From Alphaproteobacteria bacterium (GTDB lineage: Bacteria; Pseudomonadota; Alphaproteobacteria; Sphingomonadales; Sphingomonadaceae): a stretch of 64,000 nucleotides of DNA. The stretch is from assembly GCA_019232625.1 (NCBI GenBank), contig JAFANP010000018.1, positions 1-64,000 of the forward strand, written 5' to 3'. A program made the translations under genes and the position numbers. Positions 46,398-54,904 of this stretch are shown one piece after another. How positions within the stretch are numbered: the first letter of the stretch is position 1; each line of letters starts with the position of its first letter. Under the pieces are notes generated by a model. That model was not told where the DNA came from. It saw nothing but the letters and a program-made list of their open reading frames with translations, and did no database searches.

Positions 46398-47875
46398 CGG
46401 GCCTCACCGATCTCGGAATCGCCGCGATCCGCGACGGCGTGCGCTCCGGCGACTTCTCGGCGCGCGAGGTGGCTCAGGCGTTCAGCGCCGCGGTCGAGAA
46501 GGGGAGGGCCTTGAACGCCTTCACCGTCGAAACGCCCGACCACGCCCTCGCCGCCGCCGACGCCGCCGATGCCGCCCGCGCCGCGGGCGCGCTCAAGCCG
46601 CTGTCGGGCGTCCCGCTCGGCATCAAGGACCTGTTCGCCACCCGCGACGTCCGGACCACCGCCGGCAGCCGAATCCTCGAAGGCTTCGAGCCGCCTTACG
46701 AATCCACCGTGTCGGGCAACCTCTTCGCCGCCGGCGCGGGGATGCTCGGCAAGCTCAACATGGACGAGTTCGCGATGGGCTCGTCGAACGAGACCAGCGC
46801 CTGGGGCCCGGTGCTCTCGCCCTGGCGCCGCTCCGACGGCGGCAACGCGCCGCTGACCCCGGGCGGCAGCTCGGGCGGCTCGGCCTCGGCGGTCGCCGCC
46901 CGCCTCGCGCCCGGAGTCACCGGCACCGACACCGGCGGCTCGATCCGCCAGCCCGCCGCCTTCGTCGGCATCACCGGCATCAAGCCCACCTACGGCCGCT
47001 GCTCGCGCTGGGGCATGGTCGCCTTCGCCTCCTCGCTCGACCAGGCCGGCCCGATGGCGCGCGACGTCAGGGACTGCGCCATCCTGCTCGAGGCGATGGC
47101 CGGCTTCGATCCGAAGGATTCGACCTCGCTCGATCTGCCCGTGCCCCGCTGGGAGGCGAGCCTGTCGGCCGACGTGCGCGGCAAGCGGATCGGCATCCCC
47201 CGCGAATATCGCATCGACGGCGTCCCGGCCGAGATAGACGAGGTGTGGGAGAAGGGCATCGCCCTGATGCGCGACGCCGGCGCCGAGATCGTCGACGTCT
47301 CGCTCCCCCACACGCGCTACGCGCTGCCGACCTATTACATCATCGCGCCGGCCGAGGCCTCGTCCAACCTCGCCCGCTACGACGGCGTTCGCTACGGGCT
47401 GAGGCGGGCGCCGCCGAACGGCAACCTCACCGACATGTACGAGGCGACCCGCGCCGCCGGCTTCGGCGCCGAGGTGAAGCGCCGAATCATGATCGGCACC
47501 TACGTCCTCTCGGCGGGCTTCTACGACGCCTATTTCAACCGCGCCCAGAAGGTCCGCGCGCTCATCGCCCGCGACTTCGAGCGGGCCTGGGAGACGTGCG
47601 ATCTCCTCCTCACCCCCACCGCGCCCTCGGCCGCCTTCGCGCTCGGGGAGAAGTCGAACGATCCCATCGCCATGTATCTGAACGACGTCTTCGCCGTGCC
47701 GGCCAGCCTCGCCGGGCTTCCCGCCATCTCGGTCCCCGCCGGCCTCAACGCCGAGGGGCTGCCGCTCGGCCTCCAGCTCGTCGGCAGGGCGCTCGACGAG
47801 CAGTCGGTGCTCGACGCCGGCCTCGCGCTCGAGGAGCGCGCCGGCTTCGCCGCGCGTCCGGAGGCCTGGTGGTGA
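46394..47875 (+). CDS. gatA: Aspartyl/glutamyl-tRNA amidotransferase subunit A
   Basis: 493 residues from GTG 46394. Amidase-signature enzyme with the Ser-cisSer-Lys triad: GIKDLF (Lys), [14 protein letters not shown] (cis-Ser) and [14 protein letters not shown] (nucleophile Ser). It releases ammonia from glutamine for GatB. Followed with a 4-bp overlap by a small membrane-protein gene and then gatB. Confidence 0.97.
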   Translation: MTGLTDLGIAAIRDGVRSGDFSAREVAQAFSAAVEKGRALNAFTVETPDHALAAADAADAARAAGALKPLSGVPLGIKDLFATRDVRTTAGSRILEGFEPPYESTVSGNLFAAGAGMLGKLNMDEFAMGSSNETSAWGPVLSPWRRSDGGNAPLTPGGSSGGSASAVAARLAPGVTGTDTGGSIRQPAAFVGITGIKPTYGRCSRWGMVAFASSLDQAGPMARDVRDCAILLEAMAGFDPKDSTSLDLPVPRWEASLSADVRGKRIGIPREYRIDGVPAEIDEVWEKGIALMRDAGAEIVDVSLPHTRYALPTYYIIAPAEASSNLARYDGVRYGLRRAPPNGNLTDMYEATRAAGFGAEVKRRIMIGTYVLSAGFYDAYFNRAQKVRALIARDFERAWETCDLLLTPTAPSAAFALGEKSNDPIAMYLNDVFAVPASLAGLPAISVPAGLNAEGLPLGLQLVGRALDEQSVLDAGLALEERAGFAARPEAWW

Positions 47876-48171
47876 GCGCCCGCGCCGCCGTCCGCGCCGC
47901 CTCGGGCGCCCTCGTCCTCGCCTTCTTCGCCTGGCTGTGGTCGAAGGGCGCGATCGCGCCCGGAAGCCTCGGCTGGCTTCGGGTCATCCCGCTCTTCCTG
48001 CTCGGCTTCCTCGCTTTCGAGGTGATCGCCCACGCCGTCGAATCCGCACTCCATCCACGATCCGTTCGGCCTGAGCCTGTCGAAGGCCTCTCCTTCTTCC
48101 CGGAAGGAGAGCAGGGCAGGGCTTCGACAAGCTCAGCCCGAACGGTTTCCCCTCCGGGGAGGGCCTCATGA
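47872..48171 (+). CDS. Small membrane protein between gatA and gatB, with repeat-encoded tail
   Basis: 99 residues from GTG 47872, overlapping the gatA stop by 4 bp and ending 4 bp inside gatB. Two hydrophobic helices (about residues 10-25 and 36-55) are followed by a C-terminal third (about residues 64-99, [13 protein letters not shown]... [10 protein letters not shown]) that is the translation of the palindromic repeat at 48063-48147. The tail is therefore recent and probably not functional. No known family; overlaps at both ends suggest it is translated with the gat operon. Confidence 0.6.
   Translation: MSARAAVRAASGALVLAFFAWLWSKGAIAPGSLGWLRVIPLFLLGFLAFEVIAHAVESALHPRSVRPEPVEGLSFFPEGEQGRASTSSARTVSPPGRAS
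48063..48147. repeat. Palindromic repeat, CTTCGACAGGCTCAGCCCGAACGG family, inside the gat operon
   Basis: CCGTTCGGCCTGAGCCTGTC at the left and GGCTTCGACAAGCTCAGCCC at the right form the arms. It lies within the 3' part of the small gene between gatA and gatB and is translated there; its fold could affect gatB translation, since it ends 21 bp before the gatB ATG. Confidence 0.8.
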
Positions 48172-49643
48172 ACGCCCCCTATCGCATCCAGGGCGCCACC
48201 GGGGAGTGGGAGGTGGTGATCGGCCTCGAGGTCCACGCCCAGGTCACCTCGCGCACCAAGCTCTTCTCCGGCGCCTCGACCGAATTCGGCGCGGAGCCCA
48301 ACACCCAGGTCAGCCTGGTCGACGCCGCGATGCCCGGGATGCTCCCCGTGCCGAACGTCGAGTGCCTCCGCCAGGCGGTGCGCACCGGCATGGCGCTCGA
48401 GGCGCGGATCAACCCCTGGTCGCGCTTCGACCGCAAGAACTATTTCTACGCCGACCTGCCGCAGGGCTATCAGATCAGCCAGCTCTACCACCCCATCGTC
48501 GGCGAGGGCGAGGTCGAGATCCTCACCGACGAGAAGGACGAGGGCTCCGCCAAGCGGATCGGAATCGAGCGGATCCATCTCGAGCAGGACGCCGGCAAGC
48601 TGATGCACGACCAGCATCCCTCCATGTCCTATGTCGACCTCAACCGCTCGGGCGTGGCGCTGATGGAGATCGTCTCCAAGCCCGACATGCGCAGCCCCGA
48701 GGAGGCCGGCGCCTATATCCGCAAGCTGAGGTCGATCCTGCGCTACGTCGGCTCGTGCGACGGCAACATGGAGCAGGGCTCGATGCGCGCCGACGTCAAC
48801 GTCTCGGTGCGGCGCCCGGGCGCGCAGTTCGGCACCCGCACCGAGACCAAGAACGTCAACTCGGTCCGCTTCATCATGGCGGCGATCGAGCATGAGGCGA
48901 ACCGCCAGGTGGACGTGATCGAGGGCGGCGGAACGATCGTCCAGGAAACCCGCCTCTGGGATCCGGACAGGGCCGAGACCCGCTCGCTCCGCTCGAAGGA
49001 GGAAGCGCACGATTACCGCTACTTCCCCGATCCGGACCTGCTGCCGGTCGAGCTGTCGGACGATTTCCTCGCCGAGTGCCGGGCCAGCCTCCCCGAGCTC
49101 CCGGACGCCAAGCGCCGCCGCTACGAGACGGTGCTCGGCCTGACGCCCTACAACGCCGCAGTCCTCACCGCCGACGTCACCACCGCGCGCTGGTTCGAGG
49201 AGCTGCTCGCCGCGCTCGGCGACTCGCATGCGCAGCGCGCCTCCAACTGGGTGACCGGCGACCTGTTCGGCGCTCTGAACCGCCTCGGCCGAACCATCGA
49301 GGACAGCCCCGTCTCCCCGGCCCAGGCCGCGGGCCTGCTCCGCCTCACCGCCGACGGCACCCTTTCCGGGACCCTCGCCAAGCAGGTCTTCGAGCTCATG
49401 CTCGAAACCGGCGACGATGCCGAGAAGATCGTCGAGGAGCGCGGCCTCAGGCAGACCAGCGACACCGGCGCGATCGACAAGGCGATCGCCGAGGTGCTGG
49501 CGGCCAATTCCGACAAGGTCGCCGAATATCGCGGCGGCAAGGACAAGCTCTTCGGCTTCTTCGTCGGCCAGGTGATGAAAGCCATGCAGGGCAAGGCCAA
49601 TCCGGCGGTGGTGAACGAGCTCCTGAAGAAGGCCTTGGGCTGA
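48168..49643 (+). CDS. gatB: Aspartyl/glutamyl-tRNA amidotransferase subunit B
   Basis: 491 residues from ATG 48168. The N-terminal kinase-like domain shows [28 protein letters not shown] and DVNVSVR; the C-terminal YqeY-like domain ends [11 protein letters not shown]. It phosphorylates and then amidates the mischarged aminoacyl-tRNA with ammonia from GatA. Last gene of gatCA-x-B. Confidence 0.97.
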   Translation: MNAPYRIQGATGEWEVVIGLEVHAQVTSRTKLFSGASTEFGAEPNTQVSLVDAAMPGMLPVPNVECLRQAVRTGMALEARINPWSRFDRKNYFYADLPQGYQISQLYHPIVGEGEVEILTDEKDEGSAKRIGIERIHLEQDAGKLMHDQHPSMSYVDLNRSGVALMEIVSKPDMRSPEEAGAYIRKLRSILRYVGSCDGNMEQGSMRADVNVSVRRPGAQFGTRTETKNVNSVRFIMAAIEHEANRQVDVIEGGGTIVQETRLWDPDRAETRSLRSKEEAHDYRYFPDPDLLPVELSDDFLAECRASLPELPDAKRRRYETVLGLTPYNAAVLTADVTTARWFEELLAALGDSHAQRASNWVTGDLFGALNRLGRTIEDSPVSPAQAAGLLRLTADGTLSGTLAKQVFELMLETGDDAEKIVEERGLRQTSDTGAIDKAIAEVLAANSDKVAEYRGGKDKLFGFFVGQVMKAMQGKANPAVVNELLKKALG

Positions 49644-49647
49644 GCTT

Positions 49648-49762
49648 CCCCCCCTCCCTGCACGCAGGGAGGGGCAGGGGGTGGGTACGTCGATGCAGCG
49701 CGGCACCCTCTCCACCAACGCACCCATCCCGATCCCTCCCCTGCGGGCAGGAGGGGCGGCGG
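49648..49762. repeat. Palindromic CCCCTCCCTGC repeat downstream of gatB
   Basis: Left part CCCTCCCTGCACGCAGGGAG and right part CCCTCCCCTGCGGGCAGGAG flank GGGGGTGGGTACGTC...CCACCAACGCACCC; internal arms can pair. It is related to the element inside mutL (21314-21427). It lies between the gatB stop and the GST 3' end (convergent) and may serve as a bidirectional terminator. Confidence 0.6.
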
Positions 49763-49775
49763 TAGCTGAGGTCGC

Positions 49776-50447
49776 TCAGTCCCAGCCCTCCCGCCAGCCG
49801 GGCGGGAACCAGGCGCGGTAGGGACGCGCTTCGTCGACGGCGCGGGCGAAGCTCGGCCGCTCGCGGACGCGGCGGTAGTAGGCGGCGAGCGCCGGCCGGT
49901 CCTCGAAGGGCACCATCATGCCGGAATAGAAGAGGGGCGGGCCGGCGGCGCAGTCGGCGAGGGTGAAGGCTTCGCCCGCGGCCCAGGGGCCGCCGTTCGC
50001 GGCGATGCGCGCGTCGAGCATGTCGTAGGCGCCCGCGATCTGCCGCTTCGCCTCCGCGACGCCCCAGCCGTCCCGCGCCTCCTCGGGGCGGAAATGGTCG
50101 GCGACCGCCTTCTGCATCGGCGCGTGGAGATAGAGGTCGAGGAAGCGGTCGAGGATCCGCACCTCGAGCGCCGCGTCGGGGTCGGCCGGGACGAGCGGCG
50201 GCGGGCCCTCGTGCACGCGGTCGAGATATTCGACGATGAGGCTCGATTCGGGCACCGTCACCCCCCGCGCCTCGTCGCGCAGTACCGGGAACTTGGCGGG
50301 CGGCGAGAGGGCGGCCAGCGCCGCTCTCTCCTCGGGGTCGCCGAGGTTCACCTCCACCGGCTCGAACGGCACGTCCCGCTCGTAGAGGGCGATGAGCGCC
50401 TTCTGGCAATAAGAGGAGAAGGGGTGGAGGTAGAGGCGCAGAGTCAT
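49776..50447 (-). CDS. Glutathione S-transferase family protein
   Basis: 223 residues. Thioredoxin-like N-terminal domain with active-site region HPFSSYCQKALIAL (Ser and Cys candidates), cis-Pro segment AKFPVLRDE and glutathione-binding PESSLIVEYLD; helical C-terminal domain with FTLADCAAGPPLFY. It probably conjugates glutathione to electrophiles; the substrate is not evident. Single gene, convergent with gatB. Confidence 0.9.
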   Translation of the reverse strand: MTLRLYLHPFSSYCQKALIALYERDVPFEPVEVNLGDPEERAALAALSPPAKFPVLRDEARGVTVPESSLIVEYLDRVHEGPPPLVPADPDAALEVRILDRFLDLYLHAPMQKAVADHFRPEEARDGWGVAEAKRQIAGAYDMLDARIAANGGPWAAGEAFTLADCAAGPPLFYSGMMVPFEDRPALAAYYRRVRERPSFARAVDEARPYRAWFPPGWREGWD

Positions 50448-50601
50448 GCCCCGATGTCGCCGTCCCGCCCGCCGCTGTCAACGCGCCTTCCGGCCGGCGT
50501 TCGTTCATGCTATGTTCCCGAGCATGAGCGACATGGCGAGCGTTGCAGGCCGGCGCGGGGGCGAGAAGCCGCCGATGCGGATGTTTCGCCCGGACGCTTT
50601 T

Positions 50602-52146
50602 CTAATCCCTAGGGGAGCCGGACTTTCCGGACCTTTCGAACCTTCCGCCATCCGTTTCGGAGGTTTCTTCGGCGCCCGGGCCGCCGAACAGGCCGGCATG
50701 CCGCTCGCGCAGCACGGTCTTCTGGACCTTGCCCATGACGTTGCGGGGCAGGGCGTCGACGACCAGCACCCGCTTGGGCCGCTTGAAGGCGGCGAGCGAC
50801 TGCGCCAGGCCGGCGCGGACCGCGCCTTCCTCCACCGCCTCGCCCGGCCCGGCCGCGACGATCGCCACCACCGCCTCCCCGAAATCGGGATGCGGCACGC
50901 CGATCACGGCGCATTCGGCCACCCCGGGCAGCGCCTCGATGGCCGCCTCCACCTCGGCCGGATAGACGTTGAGGCCGCCGGTGATGACTACGTCCTTGGC
51001 CCGGCCGACGATGTGGACGTAGCCCGCCGCGTCGATCCGCCCCATGTCGCCGGTGATGAAGAAGCCGTCGGCCCGGAAATCCTCGGCGCTCTTCTCCGGC
51101 CGGCGCCAATAGCCCTTGAAGACGTTGGGGCCCCTGACCTCGATCACCCCGACCTCGCCGGGCGGCCTCTCCGCGCCCGAGGCGGGATCGGCGATCCTCA
51201 GCTCCACCCCGGGCAGGGGCGGCCCGACCGTTCCCGCCACCCGCGGCCCGTCATAGGGGTTGGACGTGTTCATGTTGGTCTCGGTCATGCCGTAGCGCTC
51301 GAGGATGGCGTGGCCGGTCCGTTCCTCGAAGGCGCGGTGGGTCTCGGCGGAGAGCGGCGCCGAGCCGGAGACGAACAGGCGCATGTGCGCCGCCGCCTCG
51401 CGGGTGAAGTCCGGGTGGGCGAGGAGGCGGGTGTAGAAGGTCGGCACGCCCATCATCACGCTGGCCTGGGCCAGCAGCCGGATCGCCTCCCCGGCCTCGA
51501 ACGCCGGAAGGAAGATCATCGACGCGCCGGCGAGCAGGGTGACGTTGGTCGCGACGAACAGGCCGTGGGTGTGGAAGATCGGCAGCGCGTGGAGCAGCCG
51601 GTCCCCGGCGGCGAAGCGCCAAGCCTCGCGCAGCGTCTCGGCGTTGGAGGCGAGGTTGGAGTGGGTCAGCATCGCCCCCTTGGAGCGGCCGGTGGTGCCG
51701 GACGTGTAGAGGATGGCGGCGAGGTCGTCGGGCGCGCGGGGGGCGTCGGCGAATGCCTCGGGCATCGCCTGCGCCGCCGCGGTCAGCGACTCGAGCGGAC
51801 GGGCGCCGCCGCCCCGCGCGGGGTCGCCGATGAACAGCGCCGGCTCGGCATCCTCGAGGAAGTAGCGGATTTCGGCGGCGGTGTAGGCGGGGTTGAGCGG
51901 CAGGTGCACCGCGCCCGCGCGCAGGGTCGCGAGGTAGACGATCAGCGCGTCGACGCTCTTCCCGGCCTGGATCGCGACCCTGTCGCCCGGCGCGATCCCG
52001 CAGCCGCGCAGCAGGTTGGCGAGCCGGCCGCTCCGCCCGAGCAGGTCGCCGTAGCTCAAGGCGGCGCCGCTCGGCTCCACCAGGAAGGTCGTCGCCGGAT
52101 CGGCGGGGAAGCGGGCGCGGAAGAGGCTGAACAGGTTGGCGGACAT
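50602..52146 (-). CDS. AMP-forming acyl-CoA synthetase, malonyl-CoA synthetase-like
   Basis: 514 residues. ANL-superfamily adenylating enzyme: P-loop-like AILYTSGTTGRSKGAMLTH, ERYGMTETNMN, motif GFFITGDMGRIDAAGYVHIVGR and C-terminal Lys region LPRNVMGKVQKT. The length, LHALPIFHTHGLFVATN and ERYGMTETNM fit the malonate/methylmalonate-CoA ligase group (MatB). No malonate decarboxylase or transporter gene is adjacent, so the substrate remains open. The C-terminal 25 residues look like a non-conserved extension. Confidence 0.85.
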   Translation of the reverse strand: MSANLFSLFRARFPADPATTFLVEPSGAALSYGDLLGRSGRLANLLRGCGIAPGDRVAIQAGKSVDALIVYLATLRAGAVHLPLNPAYTAAEIRYFLEDAEPALFIGDPARGGGARPLESLTAAAQAMPEAFADAPRAPDDLAAILYTSGTTGRSKGAMLTHSNLASNAETLREAWRFAAGDRLLHALPIFHTHGLFVATNVTLLAGASMIFLPAFEAGEAIRLLAQASVMMGVPTFYTRLLAHPDFTREAAAHMRLFVSGSAPLSAETHRAFEERTGHAILERYGMTETNMNTSNPYDGPRVAGTVGPPLPGVELRIADPASGAERPPGEVGVIEVRGPNVFKGYWRRPEKSAEDFRADGFFITGDMGRIDAAGYVHIVGRAKDVVITGGLNVYPAEVEAAIEALPGVAECAVIGVPHPDFGEAVVAIVAAGPGEAVEEGAVRAGLAQSLAAFKRPKRVLVVDALPRNVMGKVQKTVLRERHAGLFGGPGAEETSETDGGRFERSGKSGSPRD

Positions 52147-52282
52147 GCGCGTCGATTAACATTGCCGCCGGGCCGGCGCGACCGGTGGTTACTGCGCCGC
52201 AACATTAATCTCCCGTTCAACTCGTCTACGGCAAAGAACGGTTCATCGCAGCAATCAGGCGGCGAGACGAGTGAGACGAACG

Positions 52283-52525
52283 ATGTTGAGGTCAATCGAC
52301 GGCAGCCGCACCTATAGCCACGACCCCGCCCGGCGCGGCTTCCAGGTGCTTTACCGCCCCGGCGAGGTGAATCGCTGCCCGGGCTGCGGCCGCACCCACT
52401 GGTATGTCGGCCGGCTCTCGGCCGAGTGCGGCTTCTGCGCCACCGCCGTCGCCCTCGCCGACACCGGCATGACCGGCACCGGCCTCCTCAACCGCCCGCA
52501 TCAACGCTGGGACGAAGCCGCCTGA
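52283..52525 (+). CDS. Small zinc-ribbon-like protein of unknown function
   Basis: 80 residues from ATG 52283 (an in-frame GTG at 52271 is possible). It has a four-Cys zinc-ribbon pattern CPGCGRTHW ... CGFC, with 19 residues between the CxxC pairs, preceded by SRTYSHDPARRGFQVLYRPG, a basic/aromatic segment. It could bind nucleic acid or act as a small regulator. Tight, well-formed coding sequence between a divergent synthetase gene and a REPIN. Confidence 0.7.
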   Translation: MLRSIDGSRTYSHDPARRGFQVLYRPGEVNRCPGCGRTHWYVGRLSAECGFCATAVALADTGMTGTGLLNRPHQRWDEAA

Positions 52526-52570
52526 GGGGCGGACGCCACTGTCCCCATTCCCCCGCAGCGCCCCCCAAAT

Positions 52571-52621
52571 GGGGACAGTAACTATTTGTCCGCTCCTACC
52601 GGACAAATAGTTACTGTCCCC
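52571..52621. repeat. REPIN (GGGGACAGTAACTATTTGTC type)
   Basis: 51-bp hairpin GGGGACAGTAACTATTTGTC, loop cgctcctacc, GGACAAATAGTTACTGTCCC. It lies between the convergent 3' ends of the zinc-ribbon gene and phhA. The arms are identical to those flanking the RAYT gene about 10 kb away. Confidence 0.92.
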
Positions 52622-52651
52622 ATTCGAAGTGAGCCTGTCGAAGCCTTCCCC

Positions 52652-53425
52652 TTACGCCTCGCCCTCCAGCTCGGCGTAGAGCGCGGCGAGGTCCGTGGTC
52701 TCGAGCTGGTCGAGCAGCCGGTCGAAGCAGTCGACGACGAAATAGCCGGGCTGGAACGAGTCCGAGCGGTAGGGCGTGCGGAGCACCTCGCGCAGCGCGA
52801 AGGGCCGGCGCCAGGGGCGCGGGTCGTCGAGCGCGAAGCCCGCCTCGCCGAAGCTCGAGGCGAGGCCGGCGCCGTAGATCCTGAGCGCGCCTTGCTCGCG
52901 GGCCAGGCCGAACTCGATCGTGTACCAGTAGAGGCGCGAGAGGCGGTGCAGCGTGCCGGTCGCCGCCGCCTCCACCCCGTGCCGGCCGATCGCCTGCAGG
53001 AGGTCGGCGATGCGCGGGTCGGTCAGCATCGGCACGTGGCCGAACACGTCGTGGAAGACGTCGGGCTCCTCCAGATAGTCGAGGCTTTGCGCCGAGCGGA
53101 TGAAGTTGCCCGCCGGGAACTGCCGCTGGCCGAGATGGCCGAAGAACACCTCGTCCGGCAGAAGGCCGGGCACCGCGACGACGGTCCAGCCGGTGCGGGC
53201 TGCAAGCCGCTCGTTGAGCTCGTCGAAGCGGGGGATGCCGGGCCGAGACAGCCGAAGCACGTCCAGTCCCCGCTCGAACGGCGCGACGGTGCGCCCCGCC
53301 AGCCGCGCCTGCTGCCGGGAGAAGAGCAGGTCCCAGACGCGGTGCTCCTCGGCGGTGAAATGCTCCCAGCGCTGGGGAACGGTCCAGTCCGCCGCCGCCG
53401 CGCCCTCGGTGAAGTCCCTGAACAT
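52652..53425 (-). CDS. phhA: Phenylalanine 4-monooxygenase
   Basis: 257 residues from ATG 53425; longer upstream frames cross the attenuator terminator and are rejected. The non-haem iron site is EPDVFHDVFGHVPML (two His), with a later Glu in YWYTIEFGLA; YGAGLASSFGE is also conserved. It converts phenylalanine to tyrosine using tetrahydrobiopterin and oxygen, for phenylalanine catabolism or tyrosine supply. No dehydratase (phhB) is adjacent. A leader ORF with Tyr codons and a rho-independent terminator precede it (53444-53595). Confidence 0.95.
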   Translation of the reverse strand: MFRDFTEGAAAADWTVPQRWEHFTAEEHRVWDLLFSRQQARLAGRTVAPFERGLDVLRLSRPGIPRFDELNERLAARTGWTVVAVPGLLPDEVFFGHLGQRQFPAGNFIRSAQSLDYLEEPDVFHDVFGHVPMLTDPRIADLLQAIGRHGVEAAATGTLHRLSRLYWYTIEFGLAREQGALRIYGAGLASSFGEAGFALDDPRPWRRPFALREVLRTPYRSDSFQPGYFVVDCFDRLLDQLETTDLAALYAELEGEA

Positions 53426-53443
53426 GTCTCGTCTCCGCAAATG

Positions 53444-53474
53444 AAAAACCCCGCCCGGATGGTCCGGACGGGGG
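53444..53474 (-). terminator. Rho-independent terminator upstream of phhA
   Basis: Read on the minus strand: CCCCCGTCCGG, loop ACCAT, CCGGGCGGGG, then UUUUUC. The stem is about ten base pairs with one mismatch and is followed by five U. It ends 18 bp before the phhA ATG, too close to be anything but an attenuator or the end of the leader ORF transcript. Confidence 0.8.
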
Positions 53475-53502
53475 CTGGAAGGTCGCTTGGTGAAGGTGCG
53501 CT

Positions 53503-53595
53503 TTAGGGTCCCGTCCGGTATGTCCGTCCGGCATAATAGAGCGCCGCGGCCGCGATCGCGGCGGACGGGGCAGGGTTGGAGCGCATCGGCTTCAT
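53503..53595 (-). CDS. Putative tyrosine leader peptide of phhA
   Basis: 30 codons from ATG 53595, stop TAA at 53503-53505. The peptide ends ALYYAGRTYRTGP: two consecutive Tyr codons (TAT TAT) and a third (TAC) five codons later. The ribosome-binding site is weak (GAGCGAG just upstream). It lies on the same strand and just before a terminator and phhA, which makes tyrosine. This is the arrangement of amino-acid leader peptides. The peptide could be a chance ORF; the matching RNA segments (see attenuator) are the main support. Confidence 0.5.
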   Translation of the reverse strand: MKPMRSNPAPSAAIAAAALYYAGRTYRTGP

Positions 53596-53703
53596 CTCGC
53601 TCAGGCTGGGCGCCCGCCTCCTCGATGTCAACGCGGAAAAAAGAGCCGCGGGGACGCCTTCTGCGCCCCCGCATCCAAACCCAGGCTGAACGCGGGCGGA
53701 CGA

Positions 53704-54080
53704 GGGGACAGTCACTTTTGGGCGAGGGGACAGTTACTTTTGAGCACGGCGGCTCGAGAGCGCGCGCGGCGGCGGGGAGGGAACAGTTACTTTTCCCCGC
53801 GGCGGCTTGAGAACGCGCACGGCCGCGGGGAAAAGTAACTGTCCCCATTCCTGCGCCAAAGGGGGACAGTTACTTTTGCGCACGGCGGCTCGAGAGCGCG
53901 CGCGGCGGCGGGGAAAAGTAACTGTCCCCAGCCCTGCGCCAAAAGGGGGACAGTTACTTTTGCGCACGGCGGCTCGAGAACGCGCACGGCGGCGCGGAAA
54001 AGTAACTGTCCCCATTCCCTTCCGCCTGTCCCCATTCCCTTCCGCCTTCCACATGGCGGCGGGGAAAAGTAGCTGTCCCC
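53704..54080. repeat. REPIN array (GGGGACAGTTACTTTT type), about four units
   Basis: Full hairpins at 53778-53846, 53862-53929 and 53946-54013, period about 84 bp, each GGGGACAGTTACTTTTGCGC...GGAAAAGTAACTGTCCCC around a CGGCGGCTCGAGAACGCGCA centre. Left-arm copies precede at 53704 and 53726, and a mutated right arm (AAAAGTAGCTGTCCCC) ends at 54080. It fills the gap between the divergent phhA leader and the lipoprotein gene, unlike most other copies, which lie at 3' ends. The remaining sequence of the 720-bp gap shows no gene. Confidence 0.9.
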
Positions 54081-54148
54081 ATTCCCTTCCGCCGCCGGAA
54101 CGACGCTCCTGCGGGCGCGTTTTCGGCAGGCCCTTCACGGAGTTAGGC

Positions 54149-54904
54149 ATGCCCCGCCGCGTCCTCCTCGCCGCCGCTCTCCTCCTTTCGGGCTGCGTCC
54201 AGACGCGCCAGTTCGCCGACGTCGAGTTCGCACCGCCCGAGGGGGATTACAGCCTGCTGGTGATGCGCCCCGACGTCTCGGTCGGCCTCGTCACCCCGGG
54301 CGGGCTGGTCGAGCCGCGCGCCGACTGGACGGAGCAGGCGCGGGCCAATCTCCTGCGCGCGCTCGCCGCACAGCAGGCCGGCCGCGGCGGCCGAACCCGG
54401 ATCCTCGAGCGACGCGACGAGATCGCCGGGATCGACGCCGAGACCGTCGCCGATCTCGAGCGGCTCCACCAGGCGGTGGGCGCCTCCATCGCCTATCACA
54501 AATATATGGGTGCGACGCTTCCCACCAAGCGCCGCCAGGGGCTCGACTGGACGCTCGGCGAGGACGCGGTCAGGTTCGGCAAGGCGACGGGGATGGACTA
54601 CGCCCTCTTCCTCCACGCCGAGGACAGCTTCGCCTCGACCGGACGGGTGGCGCTGCAGGTGCTCGGCATCGCAGGCTGCTTCATCGGCTTCTGCGCGCCT
54701 CAGGGCGGTGGAGGGCAGGCGGCCTACGCCTCGCTCGTCGACCTGAGGACCGGCGAAATCGTCTGGTTCAACATCCTCCAGACCCAGAGCCTCGCTCCCG
54801 GAATCGGCTTCGGCGACATCCGCACGCCGGAAGGCGCGGCGCAGATGGTCGAGCGGCTGCTCGGCCGGATGAAGGCCGGGCGCAACGTGCGGGCGCGCCA
54901 ATGA
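54149..54904 (+). CDS. Putative outer-membrane or periplasmic lipoprotein
   Basis: 251 residues from ATG 54149; the longer upstream frame is translated REPIN array and is rejected. Lipoprotein signal LLLSGCVQT. The mature protein has a Rossmann-like alternation with MDYALFLHAEDSFASTG and a hydrophobic IAGCFIGFCAPQGGGGQAA patch followed by ASLVDLRTGEIVWFN, resembling lipoproteins with a GNA1162-like or TolB-like strand pattern. No firm family. Its stop overlaps the next gene (ATGA), an M48 peptidase. Confidence 0.7.
   Translation: MPRRVLLAAALLLSGCVQTRQFADVEFAPPEGDYSLLVMRPDVSVGLVTPGGLVEPRADWTEQARANLLRALAAQQAGRGGRTRILERRDEIAGIDAETVADLERLHQAVGASIAYHKYMGATLPTKRRQGLDWTLGEDAVRFGKATGMDYALFLHAEDSFASTGRVALQVLGIAGCFIGFCAPQGGGGQAAYASLVDLRTGEIVWFNILQTQSLAPGIGFGDIRTPEGAAQMVERLLGRMKAGRNVRARQ

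Larger units (their letters stand above)
53444..53595 (-). promoter_or_regulatory. Putative ribosome-mediated transcription attenuator of phhA
   Basis: Minus-strand segments in order: 1, CCCCGTCCG (53562-53570); Tyr codons; 2, CCGGACGGG (53510-53518); 3, CCCCCGTCCGG (53464-53474); 4, CCGGGCGGGG (53449-53458) plus U-tract. Segments 1:2, 2:3 and 3:4 are each complementary. 3:4 is the terminator and 2:3 would be the antiterminator. Stalling at Tyr-Tyr would leave segment 2 free to pair with 3, allowing phhA expression when charged tRNA-Tyr is scarce. Confidence 0.5.

Noticed and set aside
48206-49765. Long alternative frames over gatB on both strands
   Set aside because: GatB motifs lie in the 48168 frame; the others are Arg/Pro-rich products typical of off-frame reading of GC-rich genes.
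53503-53715. A 70-residue version of the phhA leader ORF starting at 53715
   Set aside because: The extra N-terminal part begins in the REPIN array and has no ribosome-binding site; only the short form from 53595 fits the leader arrangement.
53807-54148. N-terminal extension of the lipoprotein gene at 54149 back to 53807
   Set aside because: The extra residues (GGQLLLRTAARERARR repeated) are translated REPIN arms; ATG 54149 gives a proper lipoprotein signal.
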